Origin: Eggerthella sp.
GTDB taxonomy: Bacteria > Actinomycetota > Coriobacteriia > Coriobacteriales > Eggerthellaceae
Length of the DNA stretch: 64,000 nucleotides
NCBI GenBank assembly: GCA_030540085.1
Contig: JAUNWY010000003.1
Location: 84,109-148,108, forward strand
Direction: 5' to 3'
Made by a program: the position numbers and the translations under genes. The first letter of the stretch is position 1. Every line of letters begins with the position of its first letter. Positions 51,617 to 61,561 of this stretch are shown here, in pieces. The notes below the pieces were generated by a model. The model made no database searches, was not told the origin of the DNA, and saw only the letters and a list, made by a program, of their open reading frames with translations.

Positions 51617-51823
51617 ATGGCTAACGGTAAAAAGCAAAAGATGACGGCAAAGCAGCTGAAGGAGCGCGAAGAGCGCGCCCTCGAGCGTCAGCGTCTTGCC
51701 GAAGAAAAGAAGAAGCGCGATGAGCTTCTCAAGCGCATATTCGTTATTGCGGTGTGCGTGATTTTGATCTTGGCCCTCTCTCTTCCCACTATGGGCCTTA
51801 TGTTCCTTGGCGGAAACCAATAA
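51617..51823 (+). CDS. Small tail-anchored membrane protein
   Basis: 68 residues. The first 42 are highly charged Lys/Glu/Arg and predicted coiled coil (QLKEREERALERQRLAEEKK). A single hydrophobic helix, IFVIAVCVILILALSLP, and a short tail follow. GGAAAGAG precedes the ATG. It sits 80 bases before a tatA/B-like gene and is codirectional with it. The topology resembles small translocase accessory proteins but no family was recognised. Confidence 0.78.
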   Translation: MANGKKQKMTAKQLKEREERALERQRLAEEKKKRDELLKRIFVIAVCVILILALSLPTMGLMFLGGNQ

Positions 51824-51902
51824 AGGCTCCAAGCGGCAAAACCACTAAGCGCCGCCTGCCGTTATGCGGTTTGGTAGCGCTGAAGAGATAAGGAAGTACC
51901 AG

Positions 51903-52451
51903 TTGTTCGGCATTGGCGGATTTGAGCTATTCATAATCCTGCTGTTCGCGTTCTTGATTTTTGGCCCCGACAAGTTGCCTGAAATGGCAAAAACGTTGGG
52001 TGTTGCGCTCAACAAATTCAAGCAGGCGCAGGAAGAAATGAAGGCGGTTATCAACGACGAGGTTTTGGATCCTGATGCAGGCAAAAAGGCTGCGTCTGGT
52101 TCTGGCTCGAAGCCGGCCCCGCATGCAACCCAGGAATCGTTTGCTGAGCGCAAGGCTCGCTACGACAAAGAGCGTGCCGAGCGTTTGAAGCGCCAGCAGA
52201 TCGACGCCAACCGCACCGCCATGAAGGCGGAGGCGGCAAAAAAGGCCGAAGAGCTCGAAAAAGCTGCGGAGGGCAAGTCCGAAGAGGCTGCGGCGAAGGC
52301 GGCCGATCACGCAGAATCCGCACCCAAGCCCACGCCATCGGCAAAGCCGGCACCGGCTTTTACCCCCGACGAGCTGTTTGGCACCAAGCCAGTGAAGCCC
52401 GCTCCTCGCGCTGCGCAAAAGGAAGCAGCGGTAACGGAAGGGGGCGAATAG
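51903..52451 (+). CDS. TatA/TatB-like twin-arginine translocase subunit
   Basis: 182 residues from TTG 51903: FGIGGFELFIILLFAFLIFG followed by PDKLPEMAKTLG is the Tat A/B transmembrane helix plus hinge (FGP) and amphipathic helix. The long Ala/Lys/Glu-rich C-terminal region resembles TatB more than TatA. TTG is chosen because AGGAAG lies just upstream and it places the start where family members begin; ATG 51864 adds 13 residues without a site. tatC follows three bases after the stop. Confidence 0.88.
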   Translation: MFGIGGFELFIILLFAFLIFGPDKLPEMAKTLGVALNKFKQAQEEMKAVINDEVLDPDAGKKAASGSGSKPAPHATQESFAERKARYDKERAERLKRQQIDANRTAMKAEAAKKAEELEKAAEGKSEEAAAKAADHAESAPKPTPSAKPAPAFTPDELFGTKPVKPAPRAAQKEAAVTEGGE

Positions 52452-52454
52452 CGT

Positions 52455-53321
52455 ATGGCAATCGGACCGGCGCGTATGTCGCTCATGGAGCATTTGGGCG
52501 AATTGCGCATGCGCCTTGTGCGCGTGATTGTTTGCCTCATTGCGGCAACCTGCGTTTTCTATCTTTCCACGGGTACCGTAGTCCAATTCTTGCTGGCTCC
52601 CGTGGCTGAGTTCATGCCCACCGATGGCAATGGCGACGTGATGCTCAATGTTTTGGGCGCATTCGATGCCTTCTCCGTGCGTATTACTGTGGCATTGTGG
52701 ACCGCTGTAGTTGCAACTGCCCCCATCACGCTGTGGCAGATCTTGGCTTTTTTCCTGCCAGCGTTGAAGCCGCGTGAGCGTAAGTGGTTCCTGCCTACGT
52801 TTATCGCTGCTTTGGCTCTGTTCATCATCGGCACGGTATTTTGCTACTGCATTATCCTGAATCCCGCCTTTCAGTGGCTCACCGACCAGGCATCGGGCTT
52901 TGCAACCATTCTTCCCGAAGCCGGCCAGTGGGTAGACATCATTATCAAGTTCGAGCTGGGCTTCGGCGTTGGCTTTGAAATGCCCCTGGTGGTGTTCTAC
53001 CTGGTAATGTTCGGTGTAGTTCCCTATAAAAAATTGCGCGCGAGCTGGCGTACGGTATATATCGTCCTGCTGGTGTTCTCTGCAGCGGTAACGCCCGATG
53101 CTTCTCCTGTAACCATGGGCCTTATGTTCGCCGCGATGGTGGTTTTGTACGAGATCAGTCTGCTTGCCGCGCGCGTTGGCCTCAGCCGTCGCATTAAGCG
53201 CAAGGAACAAGCGGAAAAGGCTGAAGAGCTTGAAGCCCAGGAAGCTCGTGCTGAGCTTAAAGACCTGAAGCAGCGCTATCGTGAGCATTTGTGGGGCGAA
53301 GAAGAGAGCGAAGGCAAGTAG
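52455..53321 (+). CDS. tatC: Sec-independent protein translocase TatC
   Basis: 288 residues, six transmembrane helices. MSLMEHLGELRMRLVRV is the family N-terminal motif; FLPALKPRERKWFLP and FELGFGVGFEMPLVVFYLVM are conserved. It recognises twin-arginine signal peptides. The C-terminal 35 residues are a charged cytoplasmic helix beyond the usual end. Coupled to the tatB-like gene upstream. hypA starts two bases downstream, linking folded-protein export to nickel enzyme maturation in one operon. Confidence 0.96.
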   Translation: MAIGPARMSLMEHLGELRMRLVRVIVCLIAATCVFYLSTGTVVQFLLAPVAEFMPTDGNGDVMLNVLGAFDAFSVRITVALWTAVVATAPITLWQILAFFLPALKPRERKWFLPTFIAALALFIIGTVFCYCIILNPAFQWLTDQASGFATILPEAGQWVDIIIKFELGFGVGFEMPLVVFYLVMFGVVPYKKLRASWRTVYIVLLVFSAAVTPDASPVTMGLMFAAMVVLYEISLLAARVGLSRRIKRKEQAEKAEELEAQEARAELKDLKQRYREHLWGEEESEGK

Positions 53322-53323
53322 CC

Positions 53324-53698
53324 ATGCACGAGCTAGGCATTATGACAGGCGTTATGGAGTCGGTCGAGGAAGCGGCTCGCAACGCTGGCGCCACCAAAGT
53401 TTTGGAAATCGATCTTTCCGTTGGAGTGATGACTGAAGCCGTGGAAGACGCCCTTCGTTTCGCCTTCGAGGCGCTTTCGGAAGGCACCATGTGCGAAGGT
53501 GCCGACTTTAAGATCAATATGATCCAGCCGGTAAGCGTTTGCCTGGAGTGCGGAAACGAATTCGAACACGACCGCTACCACGTAACGTGCTCCCAGTGCG
53601 GAAGTGGGTTCACACAGCTTATTGCTGGCAAAGAAATGCAGATCGACTCAATCGAGGTCGATATTCCCGATGAAGATGATTCCGCCGAGGAGTCGTAG
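53324..53698 (+). CDS. hypA: Hydrogenase/urease nickel metallochaperone HypA
   Basis: 124 residues. The N-terminal MHELGIMTGVMESVEEAARN carries the nickel-binding His2 motif (MHE). Zinc finger cysteines are C73, C76, C89 and C92 (CLECG...CSQCG). It delivers nickel to HypB and to [NiFe]-hydrogenase. ATG 53324 lies two bases after the tatC stop. The operon continues to hypB. Confidence 0.95.
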   Translation: MHELGIMTGVMESVEEAARNAGATKVLEIDLSVGVMTEAVEDALRFAFEALSEGTMCEGADFKINMIQPVSVCLECGNEFEHDRYHVTCSQCGSGFTQLIAGKEMQIDSIEVDIPDEDDSAEES

Positions 53699-53786
53699 CT
53701 TCAGTCAAACGAGCACTAGCAAACTGGCGTCGGTGCGACGCTTTACCATTCAGTAGGTAACTCCCCAAAGAACATGGAGGCAACCA

Positions 53787-54437
53787 ATGCAGATCGATAT
53801 GAAACAACCCATCCTTGACAAGAACGACAAGCTCGCAAAGAACAATCGTGAGCTGTTTGCCGAAAAGAAGGTGTTCGTGCTCGATCTTTTGGCATCGCCT
53901 GGTTCCGGCAAAACCTCAACCATCCTTGCCACTATCGAGGCATTGCGCGATGAATTCAACATTGCGGTTATCGAAGGAGACATTGCCTCATCGGTTGACT
54001 CCGAGAAGATCAAAGCCCAGGGCATTGCCGCTGTGCAGATCAACACGGGTGGGGCATGCCACCTGGAAAGCGATATGATTCGTCGTGCGGTTGACGTGCT
54101 CGACTTGGACAAGCTCGACCTTATCATCATCGAGAATGTGGGCAATTTGGTGTGCCCAACCGATTTTGACCTGGGCGAAAACATGAAGGCAATGATCCTT
54201 TCGGTGCCCGAAGGTGACGACAAACCGTTGAAGTACCCGGGCGTTTTCCAGGCAGCTTCTGCCATCGTGCTGAACAAGGTTGACACCTTGCCCGTGTTCA
54301 CGTTCGACAAGGACCTGTTCTACAGCCATATTGCCAACCTGAACCCCCAGGCTCCCATTTTCCCCATTTCCGCCACAAGCGGCGATGGCGTGGAAGAATG
54401 GGCCAACTGGCTGGCTGAAAAGATCCGCGCTCTGTAA
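53787..54437 (+). CDS. hypB: Hydrogenase nickel incorporation GTPase HypB
   Basis: 216 residues. G1 LASPGSGKTSTI (37-43 SPGSGKT), metal site NTGGACHLES, DLIIIENVGNLVCP and NKVDTLPVF (G4). The N-terminal CxxCGC nickel-binding motif of E. coli HypB and the His-rich stretch of others are both absent, so only the GTPase metal site is available. SD ATGGAGG. No hydrogenase structural genes are in the window. Confidence 0.96.
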   Translation: MQIDMKQPILDKNDKLAKNNRELFAEKKVFVLDLLASPGSGKTSTILATIEALRDEFNIAVIEGDIASSVDSEKIKAQGIAAVQINTGGACHLESDMIRRAVDVLDLDKLDLIIIENVGNLVCPTDFDLGENMKAMILSVPEGDDKPLKYPGVFQAASAIVLNKVDTLPVFTFDKDLFYSHIANLNPQAPIFPISATSGDGVEEWANWLAEKIRAL

Positions 54438-54490
54438 GCCCTGTATACTCAGTTTTTTGCTGGGCATAAGCTAACGTACCCGAACGGCGC

Positions 54491-54572
54491 AAGCCGCCCT
54501 CTACGCTGCATCGAATTGTTTCCTCCTGTGTGAGGATGCGGTTTGCTGCAACGCGGGGGCGGCTTTTCTTTT
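54491..54572 (+). terminator. Multi-stem terminator-like structure after hypB
   Basis: AAGCCGCCC (54491-54499) pairs with GGGCGGCTT (54557-54565), followed by TTCTTTT. The 57-base interior holds a nested stem: GCATC/GATGC outside CCTC/GAGG. Larger than a simple terminator; could be a short structured RNA. Confidence 0.55.
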
Positions 54573-54738
54573 GCCTTTTTAAGGGAGCTGCCAACTGGTT
54601 GATGCTTGAAATTGCCTTCTACTCTACGGTCGACAGGGGTCGATGGTGGTGCCTGTTCTGATTTGCCCTATACGAAATGAGCCGGTCTCGTGCAGTTCGG
54701 CATACTCGGTGTTTTCGCGGCAAAAAACCGCGTGAATG

Positions 54739-56019
54739 TTACTGGGCTTTGGGAATTCGCCCCGCGAAAAACGACAGCGCGCATTGAGCCGTGGCGAGGG
54801 CCGCCATAAATACCAAGGGCGCTTCGAATCCCTGCGTTGTTTCCGTAAGTGCGCCGAACACAAAGGGTCCGCATGCGGCAAGAAGATAGCCAAGCGATTG
54901 AGCAAAACCCGAGAGGGCAACCGTTTCGGCGTGCGTTCTTCCGCGCAGAGAGATAAGGGTGAGCGCCACCACCAGCGAAGCTCCTTGTCCCATTCCCCCA
55001 AAAATGCTCCAGAGAAGGGAAAGGTGCGGGCTCAGGAGCCATCCCAATGAAGCGACTAAGAGCGGCGCACTTGCCAGTAGCCCCGCGCACACCTGATTGC
55101 CGCGAAGGTACATGAAGCGCGGAATAAGAAGTCCCGATACAATGCCGAGCGCCTGGAATATGAAGAGGTGCACGCCTGCTTCGCCGGAAGAAAAGCCCGC
55201 AGCTCCAGCAATGCTGGGCAGCCAATTGCAGAAGGTGTAGAACGCTGCCGACTGGAGCCCCATGAAGAGCGTAACAAGCCAGGTCGATGGTCTTTTCAGC
55301 AGCGCATGAAGTGGAGATTCTGCCTCTGTGTTTTCGCTGATGGGGCGGGGATTCTCTGCGCTTTCGAACTGTTGTTCAAGGCGCGTTTCGGCGACGCTGT
55401 CCTTTTCGTCAGCCCGAATGCTATCGGCGCCCTTGGCGGGTTTTGTACGCAGAAGCCACAGGAATGCCGCAAGCAGCGCAGGAATTGCCCAGGATGCCAA
55501 TGCGAGTTGCCAGTCTCCAAAGGCGTCGGCGGCCGCTGAGGCGGTTAGACCAGCAAGTGCTGAGCCTGCAGTAACGCAGGCGGAATAGGCCCCGGTTGCA
55601 AATGAGACGTTATCGATAAAGTCTCGCTTTACGATGGCGGGCGCCAGCACGTTGCCTACGGCAATGGACGCGCCAATCACTAGGGTGCCCAGCCATACCA
55701 TGCACTCGCCTGAGAGCGAACGCACTATGCATCCACCGGCAAGAGCGATAAGCGCCCAGAGCAGCACCTTGTTGCTGTCGAGTTTTGCGGTTAGTGCACC
55801 GACGATCATGCTGAACAATGCAAAGGCCAGAAGAGGCAGGGATCCAAGCAGCCCCTGTATCGATTCGCCCCAGCCGAATGTGGCTCCGATGCTAGAAAGC
55901 AAAGGGCCCACTGCAACGATGGCGGGGCGCAGATTCAGTGCAACCAGGAAAATTACGCAGCTTGCTAGCAAAGGCGCGGCTTTGCGCTGTTCCGGCGTTT
56001 GGGCTTTTGGTTGCTCCAT
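54739..56019 (-). CDS. MFS transporter, CynX/NimT-like
   Basis: 426 residues, about twelve helices, cyanate/nitroimidazole-type major facilitator. ALNLRPAIVAVGPLLSSI near the N-terminus is the family signature. The central loop (about 200-235) is long, acidic and hydrophilic. C-terminal half has GMGQGASLVVALTLISLRGR and AALSGFAQS-like ALSGFAQSLGYLLAA. The substrate is unknown. No close Shine-Dalgarno, so its start (ATG at 56019) is less certain. Confidence 0.85.
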   Translation of the reverse strand: MEQPKAQTPEQRKAAPLLASCVIFLVALNLRPAIVAVGPLLSSIGATFGWGESIQGLLGSLPLLAFALFSMIVGALTAKLDSNKVLLWALIALAGGCIVRSLSGECMVWLGTLVIGASIAVGNVLAPAIVKRDFIDNVSFATGAYSACVTAGSALAGLTASAAADAFGDWQLALASWAIPALLAAFLWLLRTKPAKGADSIRADEKDSVAETRLEQQFESAENPRPISENTEAESPLHALLKRPSTWLVTLFMGLQSAAFYTFCNWLPSIAGAAGFSSGEAGVHLFIFQALGIVSGLLIPRFMYLRGNQVCAGLLASAPLLVASLGWLLSPHLSLLWSIFGGMGQGASLVVALTLISLRGRTHAETVALSGFAQSLGYLLAACGPFVFGALTETTQGFEAPLVFMAALATAQCALSFFAGRIPKAQ

Positions 56020-56219
56020 GTTTTGCTTATGCGCCTTTCTGGTTTTGCTCCCTATTTCTTGCCTGTCTATTATGCGCTGTCATTTTGCTTTTCAAGCCAA
56101 ATGCTCGAATTGGGTTTTGATCGTTGCTCTCTATCCGTGTTGCTTCTTTTGCCTTCCATCCTTTGGCGATTGGCTTCTTGGCCGCAATAACAGCGCGGGG
56201 AAATAAGGACCTTTGGGCG

Positions 56220-56324
56220 TTGGATATCCTCGACTACGACGAAAGGGAATGGCTGTTCATGGTGGAGTCGAGAGAAGAGGGCGAGGACCTTCTGAAATTC
56301 CTGGATCGCTACTATATGATCTAG
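56220..56324 (+). CDS. Possible small acidic protein, 34 residues
   Basis: TTG 56220 with AAGGA ten bases upstream opens a short frame: DILDYDEREWLFMVESREEG then EDLLKFLDRYYMI. The composition (acidic, helix-forming, hydrophobic end) looks protein-like and a bidirectional terminator follows 70 bases later. Without a relative this remains speculative. Confidence 0.3.
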   Translation: MDILDYDEREWLFMVESREEGEDLLKFLDRYYMI

Positions 56325-56393
56325 CTGCCCATTTGCGGCTCTGGCTTGTGACAGCAGCAAGATGCCTGCATTGCAAGAAAGCTGCTATAAACT

Positions 56394-56424
56394 AAAAAGC
56401 GAGCATGTTGTGCTCGCTTTTTTC
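56394..56424. terminator. Bidirectional terminator before the hydrolase gene
   Basis: AAAAAGCGAGCA, loop TGTTG, TGCTCGCTTTTTT: a strong stem with A- and T-runs on either side. Confidence 0.9.
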
Positions 56425-56445
56425 ATGCATGCAAGGGGGCTTGTT

Positions 56446-57393
56446 ATGGGGAGTTTTAGGGAGATCGATCCAGCGCAGTTCGCGCGCCATTTTCTGGATG
56501 TTCCGTATGCTGACGAGGATCCTCGTCAGGTGATGGATATCTGGCTACCGAATGAAGGGGAAGGGCCATTTCCGCTTATTGTGTTCGTGCACGGCGGCGG
56601 GTGGGTTTCGGGCAATAAGCGCGAAAACACCATGCCAGGAGTATTTAAGTTTCCTTCGCAGGGGTATGCCGTTGCCTGCATCGAGTATCGCCTGGTGCCC
56701 GATGTCCACTGGCCCGAACCGCTTGAGGATGTCCGTGCGGCAATTCGCTATTTGCGCGCGCATGCGGCAGAATACGATCTGAACGCTGAAAACATCGCCA
56801 TCATGGGCAATTCCGCAGGTGGGCACCTTGCCTGCATGGTGGCGGCACTTGCTGGTCGTCCTGTAATGAATGGGCGCCGCTACGGCAACCTCGATCAATC
56901 CGACGCTGTGCAGTGTTTGGTAGCGGTATATCCGCCCACTGATATGTATCAATTGGACCTGTGCGACCGAACTACTGCTGAAGACCAAGCTGCCGCAACC
57001 GACGGCAACACTGTGCGCGGCGATACGGGCGAAAAGGGCATGGGCAAAATGCACAACCAACTTATGGGCGTAAGTTGCATGGACAACCCGGAAATTGCAG
57101 CAACTGCCAGCCCCATTAAGTTCGTAAACGAGAATTTCCCGCCAGCGTATTTCCTCCAAGGGGTGCAGGATCGTATCATCCCCTATACGCAATCGGTTTC
57201 CATGGTGCGCATGATCAACGAACAATGCGGCGAAGGGCATGCTGAACTCAAACTCTTCCCGAATGCCGATCATGGTGCCGCGGAAATGAAAACGGACGAT
57301 GAGATTAACCTTGTTCTCGATTTCATCGATCGCCATATTTGGGAAGGCGAACATGCTCGCACTTCGCTTCCGAAGGAAATAGCGCTGTTGTAA
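56446..57393 (+). CDS. Alpha/beta hydrolase (HSL/acetyl esterase type)
   Basis: 315-residue esterase/lipase-like hydrolase. Oxyanion motif FVHGGGWVSG, nucleophile elbow MGNSAGGHLACM, acid region FLQGVQDRIIPYTQS and histidine LFPNADHGAAEM are in the expected order. Cytoplasmic (no signal peptide). ATG 56446 follows AAGGGGG; an earlier in-frame ATG lies across the terminator and was rejected. Substrate unknown. Confidence 0.9.
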   Translation: MGSFREIDPAQFARHFLDVPYADEDPRQVMDIWLPNEGEGPFPLIVFVHGGGWVSGNKRENTMPGVFKFPSQGYAVACIEYRLVPDVHWPEPLEDVRAAIRYLRAHAAEYDLNAENIAIMGNSAGGHLACMVAALAGRPVMNGRRYGNLDQSDAVQCLVAVYPPTDMYQLDLCDRTTAEDQAAATDGNTVRGDTGEKGMGKMHNQLMGVSCMDNPEIAATASPIKFVNENFPPAYFLQGVQDRIIPYTQSVSMVRMINEQCGEGHAELKLFPNADHGAAEMKTDDEINLVLDFIDRHIWEGEHARTSLPKEIALL

Positions 57394-57703
57394 AGAGACG
57401 CCTTTGTTCTGGCTGGTGCTTGGAATAATGCGGACTTTCGCCGAAAGTGATTTTATTCATGGTGCAACGAGAGAAGTCGGTATTGCAATCGGCCTCCAGC
57501 TCAAGCACTCCTGCCCTTTGAGTGCCAAAAAATTTGGCAACAAGGCGGTAACGAAACGGTACAACCTTTGTTATCCAGCGCTGGAAACCACCTGTAATTA
57601 ACCTCTATGATTTTGGAAAGCACCAGGTCAAAGGCTCATACATCAACAAATAGGGCTTTCTGAATATCTAAGTGCCGTACACTCAAGTTTTCTTCACGGA
57701 TGG
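57394..57703. other. Intergenic stretch before the groE promoter
   Basis: About 310 bases after the hydrolase gene, A/T-richer than the surroundings. No convincing gene, RNA or repeat seen. Confidence 0.5.
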
Positions 57704-57731
57704 TTGCATTCTTGGGTCAACTTGCTAGTAT
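57704..57731 (+). promoter_or_regulatory. groES-groEL promoter
   Basis: -35 TTGCAT (57704-57709) and -10 TAGTAT (57726-57731), 16-base spacer, with the predicted start of transcription just at the CIRCE element. Confidence 0.6.
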
Positions 57732-57740
57732 GTATACCCG

Positions 57741-57767
57741 TTAGCACTCCTAAATGTTGAGTGCTAA
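57741..57767. promoter_or_regulatory. CIRCE operator (HrcA binding site)
   Basis: TTAGCACTC, nine bases, GAGTGCTAA: a perfect match to the CIRCE consensus, 60 bases before groES. HrcA represses from this site and is released on heat shock. hrcA itself is not in the window. Confidence 0.97.
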
Positions 57768-57827
57768 ACCATGGTAACAACCGCGCTTGCAACTAGGCGC
57801 GAATTGAATGGCGAAAGGAAGCACGCT

Positions 57828-58118
57828 ATGAATCTTAAGCCGCTCGGTGATCGCATCATCGTCAAGCAGGACGAGGCTCAGGAAACCACCGCAGGTGGCC
57901 TGTACATCGCTGCAGAGTCCAAGGAAAAGCCCCAGTCCGGCGTTGTTCTGGCTGTAGGCGAAGGCAAGGTCAACAACGAAGGCGAGCACCTTCCCATGCC
58001 CGTTAAGGCTGGCGACCATGTTCTGTATGGCAAGTACGGCGGAACCGAAGTTGACGTTGAAGGCGAAAAGGTTCTGATCCTTCGCGCAGACGACATTTAC
58101 GCTGTTTACGCAGAGTAA
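57828..58118 (+). CDS. groES: Co-chaperonin GroES
   Basis: 96 residues, full length. [19 protein letters not shown] at the N-terminus and a mobile-loop region [19 protein letters not shown] are typical; [20 protein letters not shown] is the C-terminal block. Caps the GroEL ring. ATG 57828 follows GAAAGGAAG. Under CIRCE control. groEL starts 92 bases downstream. Confidence 0.98.
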   Translation: MNLKPLGDRIIVKQDEAQETTAGGLYIAAESKEKPQSGVVLAVGEGKVNNEGEHLPMPVKAGDHVLYGKYGGTEVDVEGEKVLILRADDIYAVYAE

Positions 58119-58141
58119 GTAGGTTCTGGTTTGCCGCATAA

Positions 58142-59845
<1,704 letters not shown>

Positions 59846-59870
59846 GTTCGGTACGTCCGCTCGTGCACTG

Positions 59871-59900
59871 AAAAAAGCACCCTTCGGGGTGCTTTTTTTG
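59871..59900 (+). terminator. Terminator after groEL
   Basis: AAAAAAGCACCC, loop TTCG, GGGTGCTTTTTTT. Confidence 0.95.
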
Positions 59901-59931
59901 TGCACTCGCTCCATACGGGATGACGCTGCGC

Positions 59932-60140
59932 GGCGCCCTGGCGGCACAGCTGACTTTCAAGCGCTCAGCATGGCCATAAGGCCTATGCTTCGCGCTTTCA
60001 AGTCAGCTGCACTCGCCAGGGCACCGCTCGCTGATTTACTGGCGCATGCCCCGGGCTTTGGTTAACGCCCTTTGGGCGTTTGCTCAAATTCGCTTTGCTC
60101 TTTGAGCATTGGGTTCGGATTCGCTTCGCTCTCCGAACCC
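59932..60140. other. Array of four consecutive hairpins
   Basis: Hairpin 1 (59932-60025) is a near-perfect 94-base palindrome with loop ATAA: arms contain GCCCTGGCG, CAGCTGACTT and GGCC, with only small mismatches. Hairpin 2 (60064-60080): AACGCCC-TTT-GGGCGTT. Hairpin 3 (60081-60108): TGCTCAAA, loop TTCGCTTTGCTC, TTTGAGCA. Hairpin 4 (60111-60140): GGGTTCGGA, loop TTCGCTTCGCTC, TCCGAACCC. Hairpins 3 and 4 have unrelated stems but almost identical 12-base loops. No protein reading frame. The remaining 200 bases to 60342 show nothing else. Confidence 0.75.
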
Positions 60141-60342
60141 TGGGAGTTTCGTTCTGGATGGTTCGATAGCTTTGGTGAATGATTTTTGATTCTATTGCTA
60201 TGGTTTTGTGAAGAATCGACCTTGCGGCATTCTCGTTTAATGGACAGGAGTACCCTCGCGTGCGGGCCTTTGGCCTATTGAGCATATTCGTTAGTTATTT
60301 TGCATATCAATCAGGCATGCGCAGGAAGAAGGAATTACTCCC

Positions 60343-61302
60343 ATGGAGGTTTTTCAGCACACGTTCACCCAGATGCTGATGTTGTTCGCGATCATGTTGT
60401 GCGGTTTCATTGCAAGAAAAAAGCGCATGACTGACGATCTTTTCGATGGGAACCTTTCCAAGCTGGTAATGTCTATTACCCTTCCTGCGACCATTTTGAA
60501 CTCGGTGCTCTCCGACAGTCAGCTGCCACCCGACGAGGTTATCCTTACCATGTTTGGCTATGCGGCTTTGTATTTCTTGTTTGCCGCAGTTTTTTCGTAT
60601 GCCGTTGCTCATCTGGTGTATCGCAAGCTCAACCGTCCAGCACGTGGAGCGCATGCTTTCATGATGATGTTCGGAAACGTGGGCTTTCTGGGCTTTGCTG
60701 TACTCGCTGCCATATTCGACGACAACGCCGTGCTGTATGCGGCGGTATTCAACATCGTGTTTAACGTGGTGCTGTTTTCGCTCGGCGTGTTCTTCGTCGC
60801 GGGCGATGACGAGCAAACGAGGGAAAAGCGCAGTGTGAAAATGCAGCTGAAAGCACTGGGCCACACCCTTACCAAGCCGGTGATGCTTGCCTCGTATGCT
60901 GCGATGGCTTTGGCGTTGCTGCACATAACCGACAACGGCCCTATCGGGCAAACGTGCAGCATTTTGGGCGGAATGACGGTTCCTGCTGCAATGCTTATCA
61001 TCGGTTCGACTTTAGCGAAGATGCCTGTACGCGAAATGCTGTTTGACGGTTGGAGCTACCTCACTACGCTTATTCGCCTTATTGTGGTTCCGGTAGGTGT
61101 GTACTTTGTTTTCGGACTGTTCGTGAGCGATCCGTACCTTCTTGCCATTCTGGTGCTTCTGGCTGCCATGCCTGCCGCTTCGAATGGCACCATGTTGTGC
61201 TTGGCCTATGATGGTGACACGCGAACTATGTCGCGCGGAACCTTTTTGACCACGGTGTTCTCCCTGATCACGTTGCCGGTTATTGCGCTTATTGTGGTGT
61301 AG
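60343..61302 (+). CDS. AEC (auxin efflux carrier) family transporter, copy 1
   Basis: 319 residues, about ten transmembrane helices in two halves. MVTLPATIL-type motif appears as VMSITLPATILNSVL, and the mid-protein FGNVGFLGFAVLAAIF and PAAMLIIGSTLAK are shared with the second copy at 61562. Family members export small organic acids or hormones. The ribosome binding site AAGGAA is distant from the ATG. The paralogue lies 260 bases downstream. Confidence 0.9.
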   Translation: MEVFQHTFTQMLMLFAIMLCGFIARKKRMTDDLFDGNLSKLVMSITLPATILNSVLSDSQLPPDEVILTMFGYAALYFLFAAVFSYAVAHLVYRKLNRPARGAHAFMMMFGNVGFLGFAVLAAIFDDNAVLYAAVFNIVFNVVLFSLGVFFVAGDDEQTREKRSVKMQLKALGHTLTKPVMLASYAAMALALLHITDNGPIGQTCSILGGMTVPAAMLIIGSTLAKMPVREMLFDGWSYLTTLIRLIVVPVGVYFVFGLFVSDPYLLAILVLLAAMPAASNGTMLCLAYDGDTRTMSRGTFLTTVFSLITLPVIALIVV

Positions 61303-61377
61303 CGCGCTGAGCAACGCCGTTGGGACTTTGGTTTTCACGTTCGCGTTTGCGCTCTGTGCCTTTTGCCGGATGAGTGC

Positions 61378-61494
61378 TTATTCGTCGAGCGCCAGCCGCG
61401 CCAAAGGCGCACCCGTCGCCATTGCGCGCACTTGCCGCTTTTCCTCTTCATCGACCGCGTTGCTGCCACCTTTGCCCTGCTTATTCATTCGCAT
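61378..61494 (-). CDS. Possible small basic protein, 38 residues
   Basis: Minus-strand frame between the two AEC genes. It starts MRMNKQGKGG, continues NAVDEEEKRQVRAMATGAPL and ends ARLALDE. AAGGGA lies upstream of the ATG at 61494, closer to the right distance for the second ATG at 61488. Codon use resembles real genes. No family known. Confidence 0.35.
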   Translation of the reverse strand: MRMNKQGKGGSNAVDEEEKRQVRAMATGAPLARLALDE

Positions 61495-61561
61495 ACTTCC
61501 CTTACCCTATAATTACCTTGTGCCTCAAAGGCGCAATCGGTAGCTACATAAGGGGTTGTTC

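Noticed and set aside
57404..57601. 65-codon frame between the hydrolase gene and groES
   Set aside because: No ribosome binding site and no protein-like features.
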